A stretch of 64,000 bases of DNA from Fomes fomentarius. Its lineage: Eukaryota > Basidiomycota > Agaricomycetes > Polyporales > Polyporaceae. Shown here piece by piece: positions 11,742 through 25,500 of this stretch. The translations under genes and the position numbers were made by a program. The stretch spans positions 682,001 through 746,000 of the forward strand of contig JABYQN010000011.1 of NCBI GenBank assembly GCA_022606135.1, read 5' to 3'. Within the stretch, counting starts at the first letter, position 1. Each line of letters opens with the position of its first letter. Below the pieces are notes generated by a model. The model saw only the letters and a list, made by a program, of their open reading frames with translations, was not told the DNA's origin and did not search any database.

Positions 11742-13607
11742 CTATGGGCGCCATATCTTGACAAGCTGTTTCGAAAGTGTCACGTCAACTTGCAGCAATC
11801 AACGAAGCAGAAAGCCGCACATACCTGATCCGTGCCGCCAGTAGCTATGGCGTTGATCATCGGCTCCTCCTGGTCGCGGTTGGCAGGCGTATACGCTATT
11901 GCCAGACACTGGGTGAACGGACTATTCGCCTCAACTGCGCATATGTGAATCGTGTGTCAGTCATTCAAGACGACCGACGCTCTCAGCCACCTCACTTTGA
12001 CGTTTGCAGCGGCCGGTCTTTAGGTCCCATATACGCATCGTGTGATCATCAGCGACCGAAAACATGTAAAGTCCGGACGGATGAAACGCCAGGCCTTGAA
12101 CCCAGCCGTCATGACCGTTCTATGATGATCAACGATTGGCATCCTCGGTGGGACGGTCGACGACTCACAAAGGTCCACAAACATTGCCCGCGCAGAGCAT
12201 CCCATAGTTTGATCGTTTTGTCTCGAGAACCCGTAACAACGAACGACAACCCCAGAGCATCGACTTTTGATGTCTGGGACGTGGCAGGCTGCGATAACGT
12301 CAATGTCGTCATCTATTTCAGATGCTGAATCGGAAGATAACCCGTAAACATACCTGCGATATAAGCTCGCGGATGGAGGGAGCGGCAGCCAGAGGAACGA
12401 ACGCCGCGCATTCAACAGTATTCTCATGTCCTCTCATCTCTACCTTCAATGTCGAGGATTCCAGCTCGGTGATACGGGCAGTCTGGAGCATCTTTGAGAA
12501 TCAGCCTTTCTCCCAACATGTACAAGCAGAACGGACGTGGTCGCTGGAGGCCGTCAACAAAAGGCGACCATCAAAACTCGGAACCAAGCTGCGTATCCAG
12601 TCCTCGTGGGGTCGCAGAACTTTGACGCAGTGCCTTCAAATCAAACTATGAGTGCATCCATGTATTGAAGTGGATCAAAAGGATTTACGTCGTAGCGACA
12701 CTCCAAACGCGCACAGTATGGTCTCTACCGGCTGAAACCAGTGAAGCATCGTCTGGGAGGAAACGGACGGACGATATAGTATGTTCATGACCACGGAGAG
12801 TGGCGAAATTCTTGTACTCTTCGTGTACGTTCCACAACTTGATGAACAAGTCGTTGGATGCGGTGGCTGGGATGCACGGGTCCGTGACGGAGGGACGATC
12901 AATCAGACAACCTTGTGAGCTTACCCAAAAGTTTGCCAGAAGAGTCGAAGTCGCAGTCGGTCACCGCACGAGTGTGTGCCTTCAGGGTACGCTCCAGCTC
13001 GCCGGTCTCCCAGTCCCAGATCTTAACGGTGGCGTCCACTGAAGCCGACGCTAACACGGTGTAATGAGGGTGAAACCGAACAGCATATATCTTATCGCGG
13101 TGGCCGATCAAAGAACGCAGAGGATGGGCACTCGGGATCCAGTCTTTACTGGCTCGTTTGGTACCATCGGATGTACCTCGACTGAGCTCCTCCGTCGCCT
13201 GCGCAAGACGAGACTCGAGATCCATGATCTGACCATGATATCTCATTGTTGATATGTAGATTAAGCGTTAAAGCGTGTGACACCGCACCTTCTTCTGCAT
13301 CCTGATCACGCTCGTCCATTTCTTGACCAGCAGGCCATTGACTGGCGACGAAGGATCTTGTTCGAAGTTGGCCTAGGCGAATTGTTGCTTCATAAACAGG
13401 CGTTCGAAAGTACAAGCATGCTCACCAGCTCAGGTACTTCCTCTTTGAGCGACCCGGCTGTCTTTTGAAGATCAGTATCGAGGAGGTAAGACAAAACGGC
13501 TTTGTGGCTGCGTCGTTCATGAGGCACCGACACCATCATCCCGACACAACATGAGTTAAGGTCGCTCACAGCTCTGATCTTTGACGATCTGATAAGGTAG
13601 TTGACAT
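11742..13607 (-). CDS. PAC1: LIS1/PAC1 dynein regulator (LisH, coiled coil, WD40)
   Basis: This is the nuclear distribution protein that binds dynein with NudE and drives nuclear migration along microtubules. The ATG at 13607 starts [20 protein letters not shown], a LisH domain split by an intron after 38 nt and continuing from 13507. A coiled-coil exon follows ([19 protein letters not shown]), then WD40 repeats: [54 protein letters not shown] and [19 protein letters not shown]. The last short exon gives LVKIWRP and the TAG at 11742-11744, matching the usual end of LIS1 proteins. About eight exons are needed; the internal borders between 12330 and 12900 were not fully traced. Length of about 430 residues is normal. 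It is very probably a single-copy essential-type gene. Confidence 0.92.
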
Positions 13608-16600
13608 CTTCCTGTAAAAGCGAGGGATGTGAGAGGTGAGGTCGGCAAAGAAAAGCAGGTTGTGGTCGGCGGAAGAGGCGGAATAGTTCATAATCTGAAC
13701 ATGCCAGGTAGATTATGTCAGCAGCGTCCCGTTATGGAGAGGTAGACGCCCGATGGCAGTGTTTCTCGCAAACACAATCCGCTTCTGAGAGGTTGCAGTA
13801 CTGAACCCCGCCGGAAACCGGGTATGGATGGCATAGATACGTCTGCACGAACCAGCTCAGTGATGGTGAGAGGCAGATTGTGGTTACTGATATATCCAAC
13901 TTTCAGTGTGAAATTACATAAGTACCGATACCCATGCACTTGTCCCTACCGCCGGGATCGTCCACATTAACGTTCAACGTTCAAAGTTCGAGTACCAAGA
14001 CACCGGGTTTCACACCGACGCCCGGGGTGACCGAAATACCCAGTTGCGTGCCCCCTTGTGCCAGGGCTTGAATGACAACCGTGCTGCAGACTGGGGTCAG
14101 ACAACGAGACAACCACGGGATATGTCATACAAATGTCAGTGTCAGGGGTGTTGGCCGATGGGAGCGGCGGAGCGGGACGGGACCACGCATGGCCATATAG
14201 ACGGTACTAGCATTGAGACCGCTGGACATGAATTAGGAGAATGTATATATCACACAGGTACTAGCGGCGCAGGACTGCGGGCAGCCATCGGTCATTGCAC
14301 AGCGCGAGATGCCCGAGGCCAAAGGCGTACGGTATGTACGTATACGTTGGGGGGGCAGCCGTAAGATACAAGACCAGGGACTCGAGCGATCAGAATTCAG
14401 TTTTGGGGATTGAGCTGTGGGAGAACCATGGACCGCGGGACGCATTCGCCGACGTACGTGGGTCCCCAAGGTCCGAGTTCCGAGGTGGTGAGTCTCGAAG
14501 GTTAGTCTTGTGGCCTTGGTGGGGAAACCCGGGCACGGTCGACCGTATGCTGGAACCGGGCGACACCGGCGTGAGGACTGACCGAAGATGAGAGCCCTGA
14601 AAGTGTGAAGAAGGAATCAATGACGGCAGTTTGAAGCCATCGAGGAGCTCAAGTTGAACGACGCTGAGCTCTCGTCACTTCCTGCGAGCCTGCGAGTGCC
14701 ACAACACAAAAAATAACACCAGTGTGTGACAGATCAGCAGCGTCGACCAGAGAGCGAGGGAGGCCGACTCGTCCAAGATACGTAGCATATGGCTCGAGCA
14801 TAGCCCCAAAGACACGCCGTGCACCCCCGCGTCGCTCAAAGTGCGCTTTATTCCCATCGACGGTCATTAATCCGCTGTCCGCATCGAGGTCGATGTGGGT
14901 AGTGATGTGCTGTGATTGACTGGAAAGAAACAGAGGAGACGGTGGTCCCCAGCCGCGGTGATATCACAACGTGCGATTCCGTGGTCGGCGCAGGGGAAAA
15001 GGAAGAGCGGAAGAGGGAGATGGACGGGTAGAAGGAGTGGAGGAGTGATCAGGCGGTGCCCGTCTTCAAGCAGCGTTCAAGACCAGTACAGACGAACAAG
15101 AAAGAGCAGCGGAAAGCCGGATGGCGGAAGTCGAGCACTGAGCGCCAGCAGCACGGCGAAGATGGCGAAGATGCACATGACAGATGCGACCGGACGGTAG
15201 AGGAGAAGTTAGATGTGAAGTATACGTATACCCGCAAGAAGAGAAGTCCAGAAGTCCAGATGGCTCGATTGCAGGAGTCGTGGGTCACTGGTCAATCCTG
15301 GCCGTCCGCCTTCGCTGCTGTTGGGGTGTTGCGCACTGTCAGAACGTCGATGCCGTCGATGTCGATGGGCGGGAAGAACGAAGTCGCGATCCCTGGTCAC
15401 GAAGCGTGGAGGAGCGTCTCCGGCGCAGTCTATCTTGAGCAAAGTGCTGGAGCTTGATAGGATGTGACGCGCCGGATCTTGGTCCGACCGCGGGGCGCTG
15501 TGGTCTGCGCCGTGAGCCTGTGAAGCATGTCTCGAATGACAGATGCTCGTCTCGTATTGGCTTCGCTTCGTGTTGGCGTTTGGTGGCGGCACAGATGCAA
15601 GAAGGGCGGGAAGGTGTTGGCGAAGCTGAGTCCGCCGTCGATGTGTATATAGTCGCATGTAGTTGTAGATGGAACCGCAGATGCACTAAGTTCCAAGATG
15701 GGAAACGTCGATAGCGCAGCCCTCTGAAGCTTCCGGGTCGCAGCCAATCGCGATTGACGTGCGCTGCGCTGGCGCATCGGGAACGTGCTATTAGTGTTCA
15801 CCGCTCCAAAGGGCCGAGCCCGGAGTGGTCGGCATTCGCTGCGTCCAAGTCGCAGGATCTTCAGCGGTCTCCGGCGAGCCAGGAATTTCCCGCCCGCAGC
15901 TGTGCAGTAAGGTTCGACAGATCTGTTCGACGTCCGACGACTGCGCTCGGAGAGCTGGTATGGAGTGCACCTTCTGGAATGGAAGAGAAAAGAGGTGATG
16001 TGAGCAGCTGATGTCGGCCAGATGTCACTCACAGATAGACAGCGATGTGAGCGTCGTCGCCCGATCGAGGAGACCTTCGGCGCCGATACCGATGTCGACG
16101 AGAACCTACAGCCTTGTTTGCGAGCCGCACGAGGCCGCACGAACACGGTTGTCGGGCGATGTCACGAAGGTCCAGAGAAAGAGGGTAAGTCGTGATATAT
16201 AACCTCCTGTCCATCTAGTGCTTCAGATCACTCCACGGACGTGACGGTGAAGCCACACTGTCTCTCACAGATAGGAGCTCACCGACCGACGACCGTACGT
16301 GGCTCAGACATCAGACTCCTATGTTCAAAGGCACGAGCGTAAACGCGTTCCCGATGTTGACAGGCTCGATGGGTGTTTCCTGGCGACGAACAGGAATATA
16401 TACTATGCGCTCTCGCGGTTATGATTACCACCCATACCTGTACGTGCTCGATAACTGGTCTGATAGTTCGATCTTCAGCTCCATTTGGAGACCGCAAGGG
16501 GTAAGTATGGACGTCTCTTACTGTACACTATCAATCAGATCATCATCATCAAACATGCACATGTCTCGAGTCGAAGGCTTCACCTGTCTTTACATAATCC

Positions 16601-17570
16601 CTCTCTCTGTCAACATGCTCCCGGGGCCGAAAGCATCAAGAGGACATCTCGACCACACAGGTACGTATACTCTGAGCGTAAGTCAACGTATCTTTGTCTT
16701 CTGTGGTCTTGATAGGCCTTGTGAGGTCTTGAACTAGTCCGAGGTCTTGTCGGCAACTGCATGAACAAGATATGGTGGCGCCTCGATCGGTGACTTCTCC
16801 GCTGCTCAGTGCTGTTGCAGGGAATCCTGGGCCGCAGAGATGCGGTCAAGGCAGGGTCAAGGTGCCCAGTCTGAATCTGATGGCAAAGACGTCAGCGATC
16901 TCTAGTTACGGGCGGTGCACATCTGCTCCAGCGGCATTTCCGCCACATTATTGAAGCCTGATTCTCAGGAGTCAGTGCCCGGCGATGATCAACATTCAAC
17001 GTCAACATGTTCACGATACGAGTCCGCGAACACACGCACGCCAACATGGACGAGACGCGCTGCTCAGACGCAAGTAGGCCGTGGCCGCCGCGATGACCCT
17101 CCCACTCTCAAAGCTCTGTCTGTCAACCTCCGGAGTGTGTTACCCAAGGACAATTAAGCAGGCCAGAAGAGAGGAGGTAGCTGGATCCGGAAGGCACAGG
17201 TGTCGTGAACGATGTTGTGGGTAGTGCTGTTCACAGGCTTTCACAAGCCGCAGGATCATTTGTCACGACGCTTGTCCGACGACTCCTGCGAGCAACATTG
17301 TAATTCTGCGAGTTGCAATTTGCAATGGCCGTGGCTCGTGAGCAGGCCGACGGTTGGAGGTATAAGTAGGCTATGTTCGGTGGGCGCATCCGGCGGATCT
17401 GATGGTGATATGTCTTGGGAGATTTATGGGAGACCGGAGTGCAGATCAACGTGTGAAGAATGGCATGGCAAACGAGGAGGCGTTGCGTTAGAGACAGTCA
17501 ACGGCCGGCGACCACTGGCGCGTACCCGAGCGGCCGGGTTGGCCCGTTGAGTAGACAACAAGATCGTCTC
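13608..17570. other. About 4 kb without a recognisable gene
   Basis: This is the longest unexplained stretch. Open frames of up to 238 codons (15430-16146 on the minus strand) and 138 codons (16321-16737 on the plus strand) are rich in Arg/Ser or random-looking, and lack domains or a supporting intron pattern. Scattered TATA-like sequences occur near 15643, 16195 and 16386. It could hold non-coding RNA, a very divergent gene or the long 5' regulatory region of the MAPK gene. No tandem or inverted repeats of note were found. Confidence 0.4.
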
Positions 17571-17577
17571 TATATAG
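17571..17577 (+). promoter_or_regulatory. TATA box of the MAPK gene
   Basis: TATATAG lies 77 bp before the MAPK start. It is followed by a pyrimidine-rich leader including a (TC)10 microsatellite at 17623-17642, a frequent arrangement in fungal core promoters. Confidence 0.6.
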
Positions 17578-17653
17578 GCTTTCTTCTCTCTCTCCTCGCT
17601 TTTGTTGCTCCCCCGCTCCCCATCTCTCTCTCTCTCTCTCTCGTACCACCACC

Positions 17654-19357
<1,704 letters not shown>

Positions 19358-20470
19358 TGTGCTCGCTCTCCACGCAACGTCCCGCTCACGTCCGTTCATG
19401 TCAATTGTGCTGTCTTGTTTCCATTATACGTGCGTCCGACGTTCGTTTGTCTACGTATGCGTGGCTCACCCGACGTCCAGCTGGTTTCACATCTGAAAAT
19501 GTACTCTGCACACACATCGTTTCGAATCTGCCTTCCCTGCCTTCCTCGCCTATCCGTCCCAGTAGGTCCGACACGTGAATGCTCGGAGATGCTGGTACGA
19601 GACTGCCAGTCGGTGCTGGGTTGCCGCCTGCTGCCTCGTCGCTCAGGCTGTCGTGCTCGGACCCCTCCCTCGCCCTCCTGTGCCTTTCCGCCTCCCGTCT
19701 CCCCCTGCCTTACTGCCTGGTGCTCTCTCTTCCATTTACTTCAATACATCCTTACAGGACTTGTTTGCGCGCGTCATGGGTACTTACAGGGTGCGGGGCC
19801 GCTGATGCCGACTCGGAGGGTCGCCGTTTTGATAGAAGGTGCCGTTTCTGCTGAGCTGATGTACGTTATGTAGCCCAATGATGCTGTCAGGAAGTGCTAC
19901 CAAGATATGAAAAAGATCAGAAATGTCGTGCACCGTGCGTTGTGTCAAACTGAACGGGGAGAACACCTGGACACTGCGACTGCCACTTTGGTTGCAAACA
20001 CGACATTCTTTGACATTCCATATGCACTCAAAGCACACGGACCTCGGGTCGTTGCGTTGCAAACTCGTCTCTGTGCACATCCTTGCTCTTCACTGTCGTG
20101 GAATTCGAATTTCATGTCTTTCGAAGCCTTGCAGAGGGCACCGATTGGACCATGCCGTGCATGCAGTCGGGGTCTGCTGTTGCATTCCACAAGATATCTC
20201 TCGCAATCGGGCGGGTCTGACTAAGTTGCTGGAACAATCCCTCATTTCTGTACTGGTCTGACTCGGATACACACACTCTCTTTGCTGCCAACACCTGAAC
20301 ATGTGCAAAATACAACTCCAAGAACCTCCTGGTCTCCATATGTGCTCAGATACGGTATATAGCCTATACACACCCTATGAGATCCTGCATGCAATGATGC
20401 AAGCGACTGCAAGCGAGAGCGAACATCAGCATTTACCATGGACAGAGAGGGAGACCACTCACAGCAAGTT
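19358..20470. other. Intergenic region between convergent genes
   Basis: No gene seen. It should contain the 3' ends of the MAPK gene and of the coiled-coil gene on the other strand. The early part is pyrimidine-rich. Frames of about 100-150 codons overlap each other in several phases and show no domain. Confidence 0.45.
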
Positions 20471-21195
20471 CTACTTCTTGCGGTTCTTGAGGCTCTTCAG
20501 AATTAGTAACTTGCTCGTGAACTTCTTCAGCCTGCCGATGCAGGACTGCTTCTGCACAGATTCCAACCCTTCTGTGGCATGGATACTGGATTTGCTGATG
20601 GCAGGCCCCACCTGCATGACACGGAAGAAGGGAGATGAGTGGTGACTGCGCTCGACAGAGGGGGAAGGCAAATCCCATGGAAGGGAGGGAGGGGGGTGAC
20701 TGCCTGGAAGGGAGGGTACCGGACTGTGACCTTCATGGACAGAAAACAGGGTCGAAGAGCCCAGGACGGAGGGCGAATGGGAGGGGTCTTGGACCAGGGG
20801 TGAGGGCACAGTGTCCCAAGAAGCAGGCTGGATGGAGGATTGGGGGGGGATATCTTCAGTTCCACGCTCGTTGGATGAAGTGCCATGGACCTGAGAGGAA
20901 GTCGAAGAGTTCCGTAGCACCAATATCTCCGATAGGGATTTGACGGTGGCCAACTCCATCTTCACAGTGGCCAACTCCGTCTTCACGGTGGCCAACTCCA
21001 TCTTAGCGTCCTTGATGCTTTCATGGAGCTCCACGAACTCCCGTGCGATGACAATAGGATCCGTGTAGTCACGAACACCAAACCCCTCACTCACACTGTG
21101 AGGGAAGGAAGAGGGATCTGTGGCTTGTCAGACATGAAGGAAAAGAATTAGCTAAAACGTGACTGCTCACTGTGTTTCACCTCTTGAGTAGTCAT
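20471..21195 (-). CDS. Second small heptad-repeat coiled-coil protein
   Basis: No named family recognised. Two exons, 21195-21171 and 21117-20471, give 223 residues. The first exon is only 25 nt (MTTQEVKH plus one base), so intron 1 is phase 1, exactly as in the gene at 1812. The protein has an N-terminal segment of about 45 residues. Next come three near-identical heptads (MELATVK, TELATVK, MELATVK) continuing a predicted coiled coil. A Pro/Ser/His-rich middle follows, ending in a basic tail (GRLKKFTSKLLILKSLKNRKK without its last residue). The shared plan suggests a small protein family in this genome with independently expanded heptads. There is no second intron, unlike the 1812 gene. Confidence 0.6.
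20942..21004 (-). repeat. 21-bp in-frame tandem repeat, three copies
   Basis: Three copies of a 21-bp unit (ggtggccaactccatcttca and variants on the plus strand) encode the heptads of the coiled-coil gene. The copies differ at one or two bases each. Confidence 0.9.
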
Positions 21196-22559
21196 TGTGA
21201 ATGAGACGGTGGTGGTGTTCTTGGAGGTGGAGAGAACGAAAGGGGGGAGGGTGCGGAGGATGATATATGGCTGGCAGCATTCGGTACTTGCCTGGGGGCT
21301 AACTTGGGGGCTGACCTGGGGGCGAACCTGGGGGCGGACCATACTTGCCTGGAGGTCGTATCCGCCAACGACACGGTGTGATGATTCAACGTGCAGTGTG
21401 CAGACCAGGATTACTTGAAGAGGCTGGAATGGTCTTCTCAACGATGTTATCCTCGTTATGGAAGCGAGCAAGTGGATGGGAGCGGGTGTGAGCGGGTGCG
21501 ACAATCACAGCCAACTTCAAGACCGTTGAGGGGAAAGATGGACAAAACCAGGGGCTATTTACGAGCGAAGGGAACATACCCCAGAAGAGATTGCTGGGAC
21601 AGGGACAAACAAGTACAAATCATCAGTACCGGCGCCCGAAATCTCAATCGCCCCTTGCGTTACGACCTGGCGACCGCTCTCCGGTACTACCCCCTTCTAT
21701 GCTAGCCTTGAAGAGGCCCAGGAAATCCCGTGCGTCGTCAGCCTCTCTCCGTCCGTGGTACATGCTCACGTTTGTGTCTTCGCTCACAGTCGCTCGCGTC
21801 TTTCCATGAGTCGATTCCCTTATGCACCGTCTGAATCATTCCCCGTCCATTGCACTGTATTCCGTCACCGCAACACCTGCATAAATACCACTTGCCATCA
21901 ATGTACATATCCGTCTATATGTTTGAATGCCGCTCGCCTGGGTGCCAGTAAGACAGTGCAGTGGCGCCACGAGGTTGCTGGGAATAATGCAGAGCGAGGA
22001 ACCGCAACTGGACGATTCTTCGACCTGCCTTCAACCCGCAGCTTGAACTACATGTTCATGTGAACGCTTTGAGATAGGAATAATTGTTGAACTGGCTCGA
22101 GACCTGCCAATACCCCAGTGAGTTCTATCCTTCCGAAAGTAACAATAAAAACACATCGCACAGGGTGAGTCGTCAAGCTCAGGCAGGCAGGACACCGCTG
22201 CGAACCAGAAGAGACTCGGAAGCACACACTACTATCCTCGAGTCAGGAGATTTATCTACCACCACGAGTAGATTCGCGTTTGGGAAGAGCTGCACGAGAT
22301 GGATCATCTCGCCATGCCGGGCTGGCGGCCCTAATCATAATTGCCCGTCGCTCATCATGAACCTACCCGGCGGTCCTAAGGACGGGTGACTGGTATATCT
22401 GCAAGTTCAGCGCTGCAATCATGATAATCATTGGAAGCTCAGCTTCAACTATCTCTCTTGCACTGTCTATATAGTACTAGATGGTTCATACAAGTTGAGC
22501 ACCTGCTAGCACCTGTTCGATTCATGGGACTACCCTGCGCATACACACTCCTACCCCCT
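21196..22559. other. Intergenic region upstream of coiled-coil gene
   Basis: It contains the GGGGGC minisatellite at 21291-21340, about 100-150 bp upstream of the coiled-coil gene start. The remainder has no recognisable gene and should include the 3' end of the CYP505 gene. Confidence 0.45.
21291..21340. repeat. 12-bp G-rich minisatellite
   Basis: About four copies of a unit like cctgggggcgaa occur head to tail with T/G and A/G variants. The tract is strongly purine/pyrimidine asymmetric, with four GGGGG runs on the plus strand, so G-quadruplex formation is conceivable. It lies in the likely promoter of the coiled-coil gene at 20471-21195. Confidence 0.75.
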
Positions 22560-25500
22560 TCATTCGAAGATATCCGTTGCGTAGCGGTCTTGTATCGCGC
22601 GCTCGAACGCGGCCGCGGCTTCCTCGTCAGTGTAGCTGCGCGCTTCCTTGATGACGTCCGTCAGAACCCTCTTGACGCCTTGCGCCACCTTCCCTGAGCC
22701 GCAGGTGAAGAGCTGGTTGTTGACAACGATGAACAACGATGGAACAGTGAGAAAAAGGGCAAGATCGTCAAGAGCAGTCAATGCACATACCCTCGCACCG
22801 AGGTTGTCGTACGCGTGACGGATGTCCGCACGATCATGCCACGCTCGACTGCAGACGAGCACAAGTCCTGTAAGTCTCCCGGCTCACCATGCAACGACGA
22901 AATACACTCACTCTTGCACGTACTTGCACCCAGCCGACTCCGCCGCGCTTCTCGAGAACGCAGGGCGGACATCGACGATCCCGAGCTCCTGCCACTCCTT
23001 CAAGTCCGTGTTCCCATACAAGAAGTCCTCCTTCGGCGACCTGCACCCGAAGAACAGCAGGGACTTGGCCACCTCGCGCCCAGCCTTCTTCTGCACCGCG
23101 CGCTCCTGCAAGAACCCGCGCATCGGCGACAGACCGGAGCCCGCGGCGAACATCACCATCGGGATCGTCGGGTCTTCCGGCGGGTGGAATGCCGCAGAGG
23201 ACGCGCGAACGGCGAGCTGCACGACGTCGCCTGGACGGAGACCGGCGAGGAAGGTCGACGCGACACCGAGGAAGGGCTCGGCTCTGCCCGAGAGCGCGGG
23301 AGCTTCGACGACGCTGACGGTGAGGGACGGACGTGAGGGGTTGAAAAGAGGGGAAGATGAAATGGAGTATTGCCGGACGCGCATTGCGGGGAGCATTTCG
23401 AGGTACGTGCCGAAGGGAAGGTTGATATCGGGGTAGGCCTCGAGGAGGTCGGTGATGCTGACACGCTTCGCGAGGATCTTGTCTGCGTATGAAGAGAGGA
23501 GGTCGTCAAGAGCAGCTTTGGTGGCGTCCGAGGATTCGACAGCGGCAAGAAGACGGAGATCGCGGGTGGTAGCAGGTTGAGAGAGTTCGACATAGCCGGA
23601 CAGCAGAGACGAGACACTGATGGGTTTGTCCACGGGAAGAGAGGTTGGCCCGGTGGACTCCAACACGATCTAATTTCATGAATCTTGAGCACTACCGATC
23701 ACCTCGTTAAGAGGCGATGCGCTCTCACCTCCTGCTCGGGCGACAGCCCGAACCTCGATGTAACCCTGTGCACGTCTCTCTGGGGTTAGTCGGGAGGCTG
23801 TGATGTTACTCATGAGTATCAGGCTACTTAGGCGGATGCATCGTACTCACATCGCAAGATAATCACCCGCCCGGTACGTCATAGTCTCCGGCAGCTCGAA
23901 CTCTGACAGACCACATGATTCAACGCGTATCGCAGGAGCACCCACAGGATGGTATACATACCGATATGCCTCTTGGCCGGTGCATTAGGAGATGTCAGCA
24001 GTCTGTTCTCCACCACCTTCCCGAGGTCAGCATCAGGCTGCCGGAGGAGCGACGCCCGCGTAGTGCCCTTATCGACCGTCTTCAGCGACACCGCGCTCAG
24101 GCCCACAGGCTTCTCCGACACTTCGATGCCATATTCCTGCCATGCCACACACCTTGATTAAGTGTGCGTCAACCGCGCGCTCCAAACCACGCACCTGTGC
24201 GAGAGTCTTCCAAAGCTCTGCCTCCCACTCGTCGAACGCCTCGAAGAACTCCGCCGCCTGCGCGTCTCCAACTCCACGCTCTAGCAGGCGCTTCCCGCCG
24301 CGCTCATCGAGGACGGCGTCGATGAGCTTCGGGATGCGCTGGAAGGTGCGCACCCAGTCGCGGTTCCCGCACCCGAAGACGGCGTACTTGAGCCCGTCGA
24401 ACTCGGTGCCTTTGAGGTTCTGCAGCCACTCGACGAAATGTGCTGCATTGTCCGCCGGCTCGCCTTCGAACGACGCGGTAACAATGACCAGTGGGCCGTC
24501 TGTCGGGACGTGTTGCGTGATGGAGTCGAGGGTGCCCAACGTCGCCTTGAAGCCTGCAATGCACTCTATTAGCCCCCAGACCGTTTCATGGTTCAAAGTT
24601 CAAGAACACACCATGAGCAGAAGCGTCGCTCGCGATCCTCTGCGCGAATGTCTGGCTCGTCCCCGTATTCGAGCCATACGCGACATACAACCTCTGCCTC
24701 GCCTCCCCCTTCTCTCCATCCTTCACTTCCGCGCCCTCGGTCCGCTCGGAGTCCGAGCTGCCCCTCCATCCCTTCGACACCTGGGGCGCACTCACAAGCG
24801 TCGACGTCGGTGCGACAGTGATCGGCGCCTTCGAGCGATTGCGAGGTATGGCATGGACGAAGAAGCCTTTCGGCTTAAGCGTTAAGGCCTGCTTGAGCTC
24901 AAGCGTGTACGAGGGGTCGTGCATGGTGATGTCGAACTTTTGGATGACGACTGCGAGTGCGATGTGTGCTTCTTGCCAAGAGAATGGGCGACCCTGTGTC
25001 AGGTACATAAGAGAGGCGAAGAGAAAGCGATGGAAAGGAGAGAGGGGTCTTACAATGCATGCGCGCATGCCGTAGCCAAACGGTTGCCAGGCATTTTGCT
25101 ACCCAGACAAGTCAGTGGAATCATCGATGCCGCAAAGACGGATGGTCACATACCGGGAGCTTCTCGAAGTTCTCCCCGTACACCCTCTCGGGCTTGAATT
25201 CGCGTGCCTATAGCCATCACCTGACTGAGTCCCCTCTCTTCCCAAGCGATAGGCAACTCTAAGAGAACGCACATCTTCGCCCCAGATCTTGGGATCGGTC
25301 TGGCACTTGGCCGCCGAAATAGCGACCCGAGCGCCCTTGGGAATCGCGTACTTGCCGTTGCAGAGCGTCGTGTCCTCCAAGCTCTCCACGACGCGCATCG
25401 ACGCCGGCGGGTTTAGACGGAGTGCCTCGCGCAGGCACGCTGCGGCGGCGTCAGGACGGAGTGTGAGCAATCTCATTGTGGAGTGTAGAGTGGAGGGCAT

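Noticed and set aside
15430..16146. 238-codon open frame on the minus strand
   Set aside because: Arg/Ser-rich, no domain, overlaps other long frames in the same GC-rich DNA and lacks splice support; most likely a chance frame.
16321..16737. 138-codon open frame on the plus strand starting with ATG
   Set aside because: No recognisable motif, mixed composition and no homologous pattern; not enough to call a gene.
22822..23436. 204-codon plus-strand frame opposite the CYP505 reductase domain
   Set aside because: It is an antisense shadow of a clearly coding exon with reductase motifs on the minus strand.
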